Of a stretch of 64,000 nt of DNA, positions 44,912-55,222 are shown in pieces (the first letter of the stretch is position 1; every line of letters begins with the position of its first letter). A program made the position numbers and the translations under genes. Where the stretch lies: positions 122,901 to 186,900 of the forward strand of contig KN832572.1 in NCBI GenBank assembly GCA_000827205.1, in the 5' to 3' direction. This DNA comes from Plicaturopsis crispa FD-325 SS-3 (taxonomy: Eukaryota > Basidiomycota > Agaricomycetes > Amylocorticiales > Amylocorticiaceae). Under the pieces are notes generated by a model. It saw only the letters and a list, made by a program, of their open reading frames with translations, was not told where the DNA came from and did no database searches.

Positions 44912-47528
44912 GGCTTGGAGTTCATCAGGAAAAAAATAGGAAGCACTGTAGCGAAATGTAGTCAACATAGCGCCTGTAGCATTTTAGCTACCCCCCCTAT
45001 ATGTAGACATTAATAGCTGCGCTTACGCAAACTGTAGCACAATATAGCTTCATAGCCTCGTAGTAGCATAGACATCTGTAGTCACTATACACAATATAGC
45101 TGACACCAGATTTTGAATGCGTACCAAATCCTGGGGCTTCGGGATCACACAACAAAGAACGGAGAACCCAGTATGATTGCAAACTACATAAGTACATGTG
45201 CAGACGAGTACTACGGTCCTGCATGAGCTAGACGAGACATGCACGACGGTCGTGACATGGCTATGGTGTCGTCGCCAGATTCGGAGGTGCCGACGCACGT
45301 AGGACGCCGAGGGCTGCAGGAGGGCGCAGCCAGAGCCAGAGCACGTACAGGAGCATGCGACCTGTCAAGAGCAACACGACCTGCAAAGGATTGCAGGCGC
45401 GATATGGTCCTGCATCACAAAAACGTTGGTTAGAAAAGTTGAAATCAGAGCAGACAGATGGGTGTACCGTATTTGACTTGGTGCTGCGCACGCAAGGGCT
45501 GCTAGCGCACGGCAGTCTTCCAGGTAGCCGAGAATATACCATGGATGCTGAAAGGGAGAGGCGGCGAGTGGAACATGGCGTAAATGTTCGCAAACGATTT
45601 GCAGTTAGCACACGCATAAACAGAATAAACTGGGCGCACGTCTAGTGAGAGGGAGCGCCGGCGAAAACGACGTTGGCAGTAGCGGCCTCCGGGGAACCAC
45701 ACGCGAGACACCTGGAGTCAAACCAACAAGTTTATACGGAATCTAGCAGACGTACTCGGAGCAGCGCGGCTAGTAGAGTGAAGCGGCGAGGCTGAGAACT
45801 AGGCGCGACGTCCGGCCTTTGGGCTCCTTCAAGGGTTGGCGCAAGTCTACAGGAGAAAGGAAACGAGCGTGTGGGGCAGAGAAGGGCAGAGAGAGATGGG
45901 GGTTTGAAGTAGAAAAGCGTCGAAGTCTTTTTCCGAGTCGTCGAGTATAAGACTCGGAAGCGTTGCCACTCGATCAATCTGAGATTGATGAAAGATCATC
46001 AGTGATTTGCCTAACTCGGACCTTCTCCGACAACTCTCCGAGACTCACCACCCCAATATCCTCGAGGATGTCGACGTCGCACTGACATCCTTAGAGGCTC
46101 TCGAGTTGCAAGCCCGGTACAGCAGGAACATGGCTTGAATTCAATAATCACTTTGGCTGAGGTATTTATGGCAAGATATATAGTGGGATTTCAGTAGCTG
46201 TTTTTGTGCTATGATTCCAGCCGTGACAGCACTGTACGCAGCGGTATCACTGGCTGACGTGTAGATGTATCCCAGTAGCTCTGAATTGTCCCCACAGACA
46301 GCGCTATTGTGCTATATACACGACGGGCAAGCTATCAGTGCTACAGCGGTTCCTGTAAGTCAAGCCATAAGATCTATTGCAGATTGTAGGCTATTTACAA
46401 CTACAAAGTTTGGCCCGGGGCTACGGCCAAAATCTTTTTTCCTGATGTTGGCGATGTGGCAGTCTACGGCAAGAAATGCGGGCCAGGGTATACGCTCTCA
46501 TACTTGTCATGTACTGCATAGTAAGTACCCATTCTCGAAGGAGGTGAGTTTAACTGTATCTCATTTGATTAGCTCGAGACACCCACGAACAAGCTTGGGG
46601 CGTGAATGCAGACGTTTACCTCAGTTAATGACATTCCATATCAGTCCGGTGCCGTATCTGACCCCATGTTGTCCTGCTGTCGTATTTGTTGCCAATCCAC
46701 TGTGGCCACGGTGAACAATATCTAATTCTCTTGCAGTCTGGACTAGTCAGCACACAGGCGCTACCGATCAAGGCAATGATACACTAGTACGAACCATCAA
46801 TGAAAGCACGAACTTGCGTGCACTTGCCGGCACCAACGATTTCACCCTGAGTTGACGTCGGATATCCGAGTCGCTGCCCGAGCCACAAACGCATACGGGC
46901 CTATACGGTATATCCGCCTTACGCACCTGCCACCTACACGCAGTCCTGTAACCTGTTTCGGGTATTCTGATTTGGATCAGTATAGTGAATTTATAGATGT
47001 ACGCACCATGGTACGTGAGCAATATGCAAACCTACGCGCTAAGGAAGGACTAGTGACCTGTTCGCCTTCAAGTTCGCGTAAGTTGGAGCTCCTGTGATGC
47101 TACTTTGGGAGGAGGAGCTGAGTCGTCGTGATTTCCGGTGATTGCTTGTCTACCAGAAAGGCGAGAGAAAGGCGAGCTTGCCCTTGCTCGTGGTCGCTCC
47201 CAGTCCTGAGTCGAGTCATAAGGCATGTGGTGCCTAACTGAAGTCCGGAGCGGTGTTGAAGCATTGATATCGAGCCAACTTGTATACATAGCTTGCTGAG
47301 AGTACATACTGTGTGCAATTTCGGCCTTCAGCGACGTACCCGCGTTAGGCACGTGGCTTTCACTTGGAGAGAAGAAATGAGAGCAACTCAGGCTGTCTTA
47401 GAGACACGATCATGCATTTTGCTAAGTATCAAATCAACCGAACACGGTCTGTAACGGGTAGTCTTTGCTCTCAAACTCTTTGTATAACAACTACGGCCAC
47501 TGGGAAGGCAGCAGACGATGGCGGACAA
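44912..47528. other. Long intergenic stretch, no gene recognised
   Basis: About 2.6 kb without a supported gene. At 44980-45110 and again in the 48.0 and 53.0 kb regions there are AT-rich runs with many TATAG/CATAG words, which suggests MITE-like or simple-repeat material. Frames such as 46265-46714 (+) have no recognisable domain. Confidence 0.45.
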
Positions 47529-47937
47529 TCACCAACTTGAAGTCCTCGTGGACTGCCAGTGCGTCAAGTTGAAAGTGTCTTCCAACCGGCGCAAAGCTAA
47601 CTGGAAAGATGACCACACCTTAAGAGCCTTGAACGGTCCGAGCAGACAATACGGCAGTAACTCACACGCATAGTATCTTCAGGCAATGTGAACGTCATGC
47701 GGAAGCGCGTCGGGATGATATCTCCAAACGTCGTGGTTGGCCGCTGTTTCCAGAAACGGCGGTTATTAGCGGGAAATTTCCAGCTTTCGTAGCGAGGCTT
47801 ACAACGAAGACGCCGTGGTTGAACATGGCTGTAATAGTGGCATCTAGTTTGTCTTGGACAGTCGTGTTTGCACCAGGAAGGTCGAGCCTATTCATGAGCC
47901 CAGCAAAGTCCACGACGACAAAGACACCCGCAGATAC
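47529..47937 (-). CDS. PLP-dependent aminotransferase (ACC-synthase-like), 3' exons cut off by insertion
   Basis: Minus-strand exons read SAGVFVVVDFAGLMNRLDLP, DKLDATITAMFNHGVFV (to 47803), then RPTTTFGDIIPTRFRMTFTL, then LALRRLEDTFNLTHWQST with stop TGA 47531-47529. These are the C-terminal small-domain strands of class I/II aminotransferases: the RFRMTFTL segment carries the Arg that holds the substrate carboxylate. They complete the gene whose 5' exons lie at 53804-55222. The two parts are separated by the element at 47938-53732. Confidence 0.8.
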
Positions 47938-47955
47938 CATCAGCAAAACAGCCAT
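47938..47955 (+). repeat. Left terminal inverted repeat (18 bp)
   Basis: Exact reverse complement of 53715-53732; next to the 3' exons of the aminotransferase. Confidence 0.7.
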
Positions 47956-49548
47956 ACACTTGCCAGCACTAGACAGCACTGCATAGTGCTCATAGTGTCA
48001 TAGTTCTCATAGGAAGGTGGGGGTTTTGCCAGCACTGTACAGTAGCCCCATAGTATGCTCATAGAGTCATAGCACTGGACAGTAGCCTGCATGCATTATA
48101 CAGCACTGCCGAATCCTGAGCCAGTTATGCTCGTATCACTATAATTACGGTGCATTTTTGTTCACAATCAGATGCTCTTGCTTCGTACTTGACTAGGAGA
48201 TATCAAAAGCACAATATATTCAACCTAAAGAGTTACATCACGACCATACTACTAAACTCAAGCTACCGGGGTACGAGGTGAGGGCCAAATAAACTGTGAG
48301 TAGGCACGACGAGACCTACAAACATTCGAACAGCTATGAGTCGACTGAAAGTAATGCGCAAGGCTGAGTAACTTACCAGACGACCACAAGAACCGCAGCG
48401 TCGCACCTGCATATGTACCGAGCGTTAGTCGCGATGTGCGACACAAATTTGACTGAAGAAACTCACGTTAACTTGAAGGCCACCAGTGACGAGGTTTTGT
48501 GAGGGCCAGCCTGGTAAATGATAGGCTTAGTTGATGACTACGATGTTAATAAGCTAAGTTGGCACGTACCTAAATAACTAGGCCAGGGCGGACTGCGCTG
48601 GCGCGTACATGCGACGACGAGGATGATTCGGAACCCGGGTCAATGTGGGGTGACTAGCAGGTATCGTTTTGAGGGTGAGACAGAGAAACATCGGCAGAAG
48701 AAAGTGCACAGCAGGAGGAGCAAACACGAGCAGTGACCAGACTGAGTGGGGGATGATGAAAGAAAGAGACTCGTCGCGTCACGGGCGTGTTCAACTGTGC
48801 GGAGTTAAAATAAATTCTCACGCCACGGGGTCCGCAACTCAGCCTTTCGCAAGTTTTTCTGAAGTCGCGTTCAAGTCTCGTCGCTCACCGTGCACCAGCT
48901 CTTGTCCCTGTCGCTCGCGTTACCACACCACTCACTATACGTCTCCCAGCACCATGCGCTTCGACGCATGCCAGCAGAAACTGCCTCCACAGTGCAGCAA
49001 GAATACAGCCTGAGGCTACGCGGAACGGCGGGGCAAAGCGGGCACAATCAGCGCGCAGCTGCCCATGTCCTATCACGCCTGACGTCGTCTCACTGCCGCG
49101 CCGTCCGCGCCCCCTCGCGGCCCTCCTGTACCGGTGAAGTGAGCGGCGACACGGAGAGGAGAACAAGCCGCACGTCGAGCTGCCATTCGATAACAATACC
49201 ACGTGAGTCCCTTGCCCCCAGCCGCTCATCCTCCTCCTCTTCACCCCTTCCTTTGCGTCCATAGCATCCTCAAGGTCATCCCAAAAGTCCGTCCGTCCCC
49301 CACTCTCTCTACACTATCCAATGCATTAATACTGACCCGTGTGCGACAGTCCTCGTGGCTGCGCGATGCGCTATCGGGGACCGGCCCGTTGTGCGAGACG
49401 CTCACGTTCATCGCGAACCCGACGTCCACCGCGAAGCCAAACCTGCCCACGACAGCGCGCCTCGCGGACCCGCCTACGACAGTGTGCCTCGCAAACACGC
49501 CTACAACAGTGCGCCTCACGAAACCAATGCTGCGCTTCCAAATTGCTG

Positions 49549-49594
49549 CATCAGGAAAATCACTTTTGCTATATAGAAGCATGATTTTCTGATG
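49549..49594. repeat. Hairpin with AT-rich arms
   Basis: CATCAGGAAAATCA pairs with TGATTTTCTGATG around a short loop, with one unpaired base. The same TTTTTCCTGATGTGG end word occurs at 53264-53278, suggesting a MITE-like end inside the larger insertion. Confidence 0.5.
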
Positions 49595-49854
49595 TGGAAT
49601 TATAGATAAGATGTGACTATAATAGCTACCATATCTGTAATAGACTTCACTAAAAATGTTGCATGATTTGGACGATTTCTTCTTAGTGTCTATTATAGCT
49701 GTTATAGCTGTTATAACTAATCATAGTTTATATGTGAAAAAGGCAGAAATATTACACTATACATGGGTACAGATAGCGTGAAGGGTGAAGTGTGGAGGGT
49801 CTGGAGGGCACGAAGGGGGTGATGAAACCTGTGGTGTGTAAAGTGCAAAGCGCC

Positions 49855-50822
49855 AGGTGGCGTCTCGTTTCGTCATCGTCGTCTTGTGTGCGCACGCAAG
49901 ACGGTGCGCGCGTAGTCGTGCACTGAGGGTGGTGGTTCGGGTAGATTTGCGTGAGACCGCGGTGGGAGGGAAGGCGGTGGAGGCGTGTCGTCTCGCGTGC
50001 GCGCACAAGATGGCGCACCCATGGTCGTGCGCTGAGAGCGGCTTCCTGCTTGTAGTTGCGCAGGAGTGGGCGGCGATGGGGGGAAAGCAACAACGACGAG
50101 ACGCCCGCTGGCGTCTCGTTTTGTCGTCGTCGCCATCTCACGTGCACGGGCTCAGAGCGCGCGCGAGATGGCGGGCCCTGGTGGCGTGCTGAGGGTGGAG
50201 GATGGCAGAACGCGGCGGCGGCAGGGGGAAAGCGATAACAACGAGGCGCCTGCTGGCGTCTCGTTTCGTCGTTGCCTTCCCGCGTGCACGGGCTCGCAGC
50301 GCGCAAGACGGCGGGCCTGTGGCGTGGTCGTGCGCTGAGGGTAGGAGTCCGGGGGGATTTGCGCTCCTGCGCGACGAGAGGGAAACGGCGGCTGCGGGTG
50401 GAGTGACAAGATGAGGACGAGACGCCGGCCGGCATCTCGTCCCGTTGTTGTTGTCTCGTGTGCGCACGCGAGACAGCGGGCGCACGGTGGTGTGCTGAGG
50501 AGGGAGGAAAGGGGCGGCGGCGGGCGAAGTGACGACGACGAGACGCCGGCTGGCGTCTCGTCTCGTTGTCGCCGTCTCGCGTGCACGGGCTTGTAGCGCA
50601 CGAGACGGCTGGCCCGTGGTGGTGTGCTGAGGAGGGAGGGAAGCGGCGGCGGTTGGCGGAGCGACGACGACGAGACGCCGGCTGGCGTCTCGTCTCGTCG
50701 GTGTTGGGCGTTGTCTCGTGTGCACGGGCCGTGGTGGTGTGATGAGGGTGGAGGGAAGCGGTGGTGGGGTGGTGATGGGTAGAATGACGACGACGAGACG
50801 CCGGCTGGCGTCTCGTCACCCG
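49855..50822. repeat. GC-rich minisatellite with a palindromic core
   Basis: About seven units of 115-165 bp each contain a version of GACGAGACGCC-GGCT-GGCGTCTCGTC, an 11-bp-arm palindrome, at about 49855, 50095, 50250, 50410, 50540, 50668 and 50790. Between cores lie GTGCACGGGCT..GCGC and GTGCTGAGG..GGAGG words. Long frames on both strands (for example 49752-50834 minus, with recurring ETPAGVSSSS) are by-products of the repeat. Confidence 0.85.
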
Positions 50823-50840
50823 TTGCAGGTGCATTCATGT

Positions 50841-51070
50841 ATGACTTGTGGCAATTCCCAGTTATCAAGTATGCATCCAGGATGGAAATTTCCATGGTGG
50901 CAATGTCCACCGGTCATGCATGAACGCAAATACAAATATAAAGTCGGCAAAAGAAAGTGCACCATGGGGAATTGAACCCAGGACCTCTCAAGAATGACTA
51001 TTATAAATGTGTCTGCTTAACCACTATACCATTAGGGCTTAATATCCTTACAAATTTTGTACATTATGTA
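50841..51070 (-). repeat. tRNA-like repeat, inverted copy 1
   Basis: Nearly the exact reverse complement of 51487-51720. On the minus strand it has an A-box-like TGGTATAGTGG (51031-51021) and a B-box-like GGTTCAATTCC (50979-50969), the internal promoter of RNA polymerase III. The ends do not form a tRNA acceptor stem. A tRNA-derived SINE is likely. Confidence 0.65.
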
Positions 51071-51091
51071 GACAAATTAGCCATAGTGTTT

Positions 51092-51282
51092 NNNNNNNNN
51101 NNNNNNNNNNNNNNNNNNNNNNNNNNNNNNNNNNNNNNNNNNNNNNNNNNNNNNNNNNNNNNNNNNNNNNNNNNNNNNNNNNNNNNNNNNNNNNNNNNNN
51201 NNNNNNNNNNNNNNNNNNNNNNNNNNNNNNNNNNNNNNNNNNNNNNNNNNNNNNNNNNNNNNNNNNNNNNNNNNNNNNNNNN
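51092..51282. other. Assembly gap (191 N)
   Basis: Run of N. Its size may be arbitrary. It is directly followed by telomere-type repeats. Confidence 0.98.
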
Positions 51283-51376
51283 GGTGTAGGTTAGGGTGTA
51301 GGTTAGGGTTAGGTTAGGGTTAGGGTGTAGGTTAGGGTCAGGTTAGGGTTAGGGTTAGGGTTAGGGTTAGGTTAGG
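51283..51376 (+). repeat. Interstitial telomere-type repeats
   Basis: About 94 bp of TTAGGG mixed with TTAGGGTGTAGG and AGGTTAGGG variants. It lies between the gap and a tRNA-like repeat. TTAGGG is the usual telomere unit of basidiomycetes, but here it is internal and degenerate. Confidence 0.85.
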
Positions 51377-51486
51377 GAATATTTTATCTTATTGATTACA
51401 GTTAGATTAGGGTGAGAGTGAGGGTAAGATTGATAGTAATATACATAAGAAACATATATCAACAATTAAATAATGTGTGCTAAATG

Positions 51487-51720
51487 CTGCTTATAATGTA
51501 CAAAATTTATAAGAATATCAAGCCCTAATGGTATAGTGGTTAAGCAGACAAATTTATCATAGTCGTTCTTGAGAGGTCCTGGGTTCAATTCCCCATGGTG
51601 CACTTTCTTTTGCCGACTTTATATTTGTATTTGCGTTCATGCATGACCGGTGGACATTGCCACCATGGAAATTTCCATCCTGGATGCATACTTGATAACT
51701 GGGAATTGCCACAAGTCATG
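51487..51720 (+). repeat. tRNA-like repeat, inverted copy 2
   Basis: A-box-like TGGTATAGTGG at 51529-51539 and B-box-like GGTTCAATTCC at 51582-51592, 53 bp apart start to start, which fits Pol III promoters. About 95% identical by eye to copy 1 on the other side of the gap. Confidence 0.65.
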
Positions 51721-51744
51721 TATAAATCTAATGTCTAGGGCTGG

Positions 51745-52010
51745 GGTGGAGTGACGAGGACGAGACGCCAGCTAGCGTCTCGTCTCGTCGTCGCCGTCTC
51801 GCAGCGTACGAGACGGCGGGCCCGTGGTCGTGCGCTGAGGGTGGGAGTCCGCGGGGCTTTGCGCTCCAGCGCGGCGAGAGGAAAGCGGCGGCGGCGGGTG
51901 GAGTGACGCGACGAGGACGCGACGCCGGCCGGCGTCTCGTTCCGTTGTCGTCGTCTCGCGTGCGCACGCGAGACGACGGGACCACGGTGGTGTGCGGAGG
52001 GGGAAGGAAG
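51745..52010. repeat. Second block of the GC-rich minisatellite
   Basis: Two units of the same palindromic core (GACGAGACGCCAGCTAGCGTCTCGTC near 51758, GACGCCGGCCGGCGTCTCG near 51920) and the same spacer text as 50290-50500. It lies outside copy 2 of the tRNA-like repeat, as the first block lies outside copy 1, but in direct rather than inverted orientation. Confidence 0.8.
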
Positions 52011-53714
52011 GTTGTGGCGAGTTTTGAGCTTGTGCGCGTCGCCGTCGTATATCGTCGTGCGCGCGTCGCAGCCGTGCGTCGTTGTACTTGTCGTCAGTGC
52101 GCAGCGGTCTCCGCAAGCCGTCTGGGTGCACACAAGATGCGGCTCAAGCAGCGCTGCGCTGCGGGGTATCGAACACATAAGGCCTACGAGCTAAATTGTA
52201 AAAAATATAATGGGCGTACCTGTGGCCCATGTGCCAACCACACAATATCTCGCTGTACGCTATCTACTAGGGTTACGTGCTCGTCGGCGCCTGCGGTGCA
52301 TCGCGGTGCGCGCTGTGCTGAACGCGAGTGCGTGGTTGCCATAGTCGTTGAGCGCGATGTGTTGGAACGAGAAAGATGCAGATTCGAGGCCTTGAGGACT
52401 TAGAGATATCAACTTGAAAGTTCCGAGCGTGGGAACAAGTGCAGGAGCTTGCACTGATTCCCACGGAAATTTTTGTCGTCTTCGTTCTTTGCTCTTGACC
52501 ACCACCAACAACAACAAGACACTGGTTTACGCTGAATTATCTATGTTCATCTCACTGACATATCACATTACAGGTATCTACGACTAGACAGTAGACGGGA
52601 AAAAGGTAAGTAGCAATTTTTATTGGTACAAATGTGCTACTGACGCTGCCTGTGCTGCCTCGCGTACAGGGTATGGTCCCAACGCAACATAGCCCCGCAT
52701 CTGCTGCGCAGCAGCGGCACATCACGGCAGAAAAGTATGTCCGCCCATACTTCCTCAAAGTGTGTGCTCACCTTTGCATTGCCAGCGCCCACTTGGGCAT
52801 CGGCACGCGCGCGATAGGATGGACAGGTACGCTGCATTTTTTTTCTGATAAAGTTCTTAACTAACTATTCCCCTCTATAGTCTAGATATCAGTTTAACAC
52901 AGGGAGCTCCTAACAAGGGAGGGTGAAGGATGAATGGCCAAGTAGAGTATATATTGAAAGTAGTTAGAAACTGTGTTGCTATGTGTGTAGTTAATCCAAT
53001 GCAATTGATTTCAACATACTTTTAATATGTGCCATAGTTCCCATAGTTCTAATAATCAGCGCCCAAAATCAGTGAAATTAGGCCTATCTATTACAGCTAT
53101 AGGCCAACTATAACAAGCTATAAATGTATAAGGCCAAAAAAGTGCAACTATATAGTAGGTACTACTCTAGGAAAGCTATTATTGCTATGACAACTATATA
53201 GCTAGAAAGGTCTACTATAGTTGCAAAAAATTGGCTATAGCTCACTATAGTTCTCAGGCTTTTTCCTGATGTGGTACGGTTGGGAGCACCGAGGTACGTC
53301 CGCCTTTCCCTTGACCTGTCCCCTTGCACCTCGCCGTACCGTGTGGGCTGAGCTGAACACGTGGGCTGGGGTGAACTGGGCTGGCGTCGTCGATGCTACA
53401 ATAACAATGTACATAAATCTTGTTTAGTCAAATTTTATTCGAGGTCTGAATGACTAGCAGTGTACTTAGTTGGTGAGACCGATCAACATTTCAAGCGCTA
53501 ATTATCCGACTGCTATTTGCTATATCCATACGGTCTTGGGGTAGGTTTGGACAGTGATATCAAGTACTGTCAAGTACCCTGTCTCTACTTGACAGAGCAA
53601 AGGTGTAGCTGTCTAGGACTAGCTTGTACTATGATGCTATGAGATTACTATGAGAACTATGAGGTTAGTACATTTATTATGAGCTACTATGAGCTGCTAT
53701 GATACTATGACAAA

Positions 53715-53732
53715 ATGGCTGTTTTGCTGATG
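53715..53732 (-). repeat. Right terminal inverted repeat (18 bp)
   Basis: Exact reverse complement of 47938-47955. It lies about 70 bp beyond a good splice donor that ends the 5' part of the aminotransferase. Confidence 0.7.
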
Positions 53733-53803
53733 ACTGGCGAAAACCTTGACAATCCATCGGGCGTTAATATCTCGAACGATAGAAGAAATTTCAAGTCACT
53801 CAC

Positions 53804-55222
53804 GGGATATCGTGAAACAAGCACCACGCTGCCACATTCTCGAAAGCTTGGCCTAATCGCTTTCGATTCTCCTGTAAGAACCACACTCTAAAGGCATCAT
53901 CCCGCAGGACAGGCGTGAGCAACGCATCTGCAGCAGAGGATATCGGAATGCCTCCCAGGGCACCCTGCACGATCTTGACCAATTTTGGGTTGTGCTGAGA
54001 GACAAACGCGCCGATTTTGAATCCTGACGCGCCAAAGTCTTTCGTCGGTCCTGCAAGCACGTGTATTCTCGACGGGTCACAGCCACATTCCGTCCGCATA
54101 TCCAGGCTAAGAGCTGAAACGAAGGGTGTAGGGTCCGGAACTAGCGACGACGAGAACACCTGGTTTGCGTAGACTTCGTCAACCAGAAGGTGCAAGTTGT
54201 ACTAGAAGAATAACACGAAAGGGTTCAGACATCGTACAATGAGCAGTAAAATGTGTACTTGCCTTTTGTACAATTTTCGCGTACGCTTTGACGGTGTCCA
54301 ATGGATAAGCTCTCGCAAGAGGATTGTGTGGGTTGCACAGAACTAGCACACGAATGGGTGTCCCTGCAGCACTACTACGCTCTATCGCATCCTCAAGGTA
54401 AGTGATACACTCTGGTGCCAGAGGATCAATTTCCTGCGGGATGGGAGCTGCCACCAGTTTGGCGCGGGCGGGGTAGACAATGTCTCGCACATAATCAGCT
54501 ATATAGAGTGTCAACGTTTAGAGAGTCCGCATAGACGCGCAGGCATACCGTAGTATGGCTGAACGGATATATGTGAACATTTAAGCCAACTGCATGGAGT
54601 ACCAACGTACCGTAGCAATCAATACACCGTCGCCGTCATCACATAGGGCCCAGACTACTTGAGCGAAGAGCGCCGAGATGCCTGGACCTGGAACGCAGTG
54701 CTCCTCCGTCACCGGGATGATAGGGTGTGCGTATTCGTTGATATACACTGGAAGCATATTGGCGGTACTGTTTACAACGCCGTTCGTAATTGCCACACCT
54801 GATACATGAACAAATGAGCCTGTGTATTCGGACTCAAAGTTGCAGATAATAGTCGATACTCAACGGCACTTTAGATGGTCCGGCGTTAGGAATTTGACAT
54901 GGTTATGCATGTACTGGAGTCCGAGTATCACGTTAGAGCACAATCTGTCTGCTACGCACAACTATCGGCGGAGGCGTACCTGCAGTAATTCGGTGGTCAT
55001 GAGAGAGTTTTCAGCAGTCGCCATGTTGATGACACCCTCCGGATGGAGCTCCCGATCATAGCGTTTTCCCGGAATATCGCTATATACGGAAGGTGTATTA
55101 GTCACTGTAGCACAACATAACGACGGAACTTACTAGCGAGCAGGCGCTAGCTCGTGAAGCAGCCTTGACTGGGCCCTTTGAGACAATGTTGATGGTAATG
55201 GTTCGCCGCTCGCTGCAGACAT
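53804..55222 (-). CDS. PLP-dependent aminotransferase (ACC-synthase-like), 5' exons
   Basis: It starts at ATG 55222 (MSAASGEPLPSTLSQRAQSR), then DIPGKRYDRELHPEGVINMA with TAENSLMTTELL, which is typical of fungal ACC-synthase-like enzymes. Next are YMHNHVKFLTPDHLK, GVAITNGVVNSTANMLPVYI with PGPGISALFAQVVWALCDDG, VLVLCNPHNPLARAYPLDTV (the substrate/PLP Asn loop), and HLLVDEVYANQVFSSS (PLP-binding Asp and Tyr). AGPTKDFGASGFKIGAF holds the Schiff-base Lys. The exon ends at 53804 (HDIP) with donor GTGAGT. The remaining exons are at 47529-47937. With all parts the protein has every core PLP residue. Whether the 5.9-kb intron is spliced is unknown, so this may be a disrupted gene. Confidence 0.85.

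Larger units (their letters stand above)
47938..53732. mobile_element. 5.8-kb insertion with 18-bp terminal inverted repeats
   Basis: The left end 47938-47955 (CATCAGCAAAACAGCCAT) and right end 53715-53732 (ATGGCTGTTTTGCTGATG) are perfect inverted repeats. AC lies just outside both ends (...GATAC and ACTGGC...), which could be a 2-bp target duplication. The insertion splits an aminotransferase gene at or near an intron acceptor. Inside I see no transposase: only AT-rich TATAG-word runs, a GC-rich minisatellite, an inverted pair of tRNA-like repeats, telomere-type repeats and an assembly gap. It may be a non-autonomous element or a composite nest. Misassembly is possible because of the gap. 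Confidence 0.55.

Noticed and set aside
49752-50834. 360-codon minus-strand frame with repeated Thr/Arg/His-rich text
   Set aside because: It lies wholly within the hairpin minisatellite. Several frames on both strands are equally open, so it reflects lack of stops in the repeat.
51283-51376. True chromosome end
   Set aside because: Unique-looking sequence and genes continue on both sides and the repeats are degenerate. A false join remains possible and is listed as a finding.
51522-51602. Functional tRNA gene
   Set aside because: A and B boxes are good, but the ends do not pair as an acceptor stem and the T-arm stem is only partial. Kept as a tRNA-like repeat.
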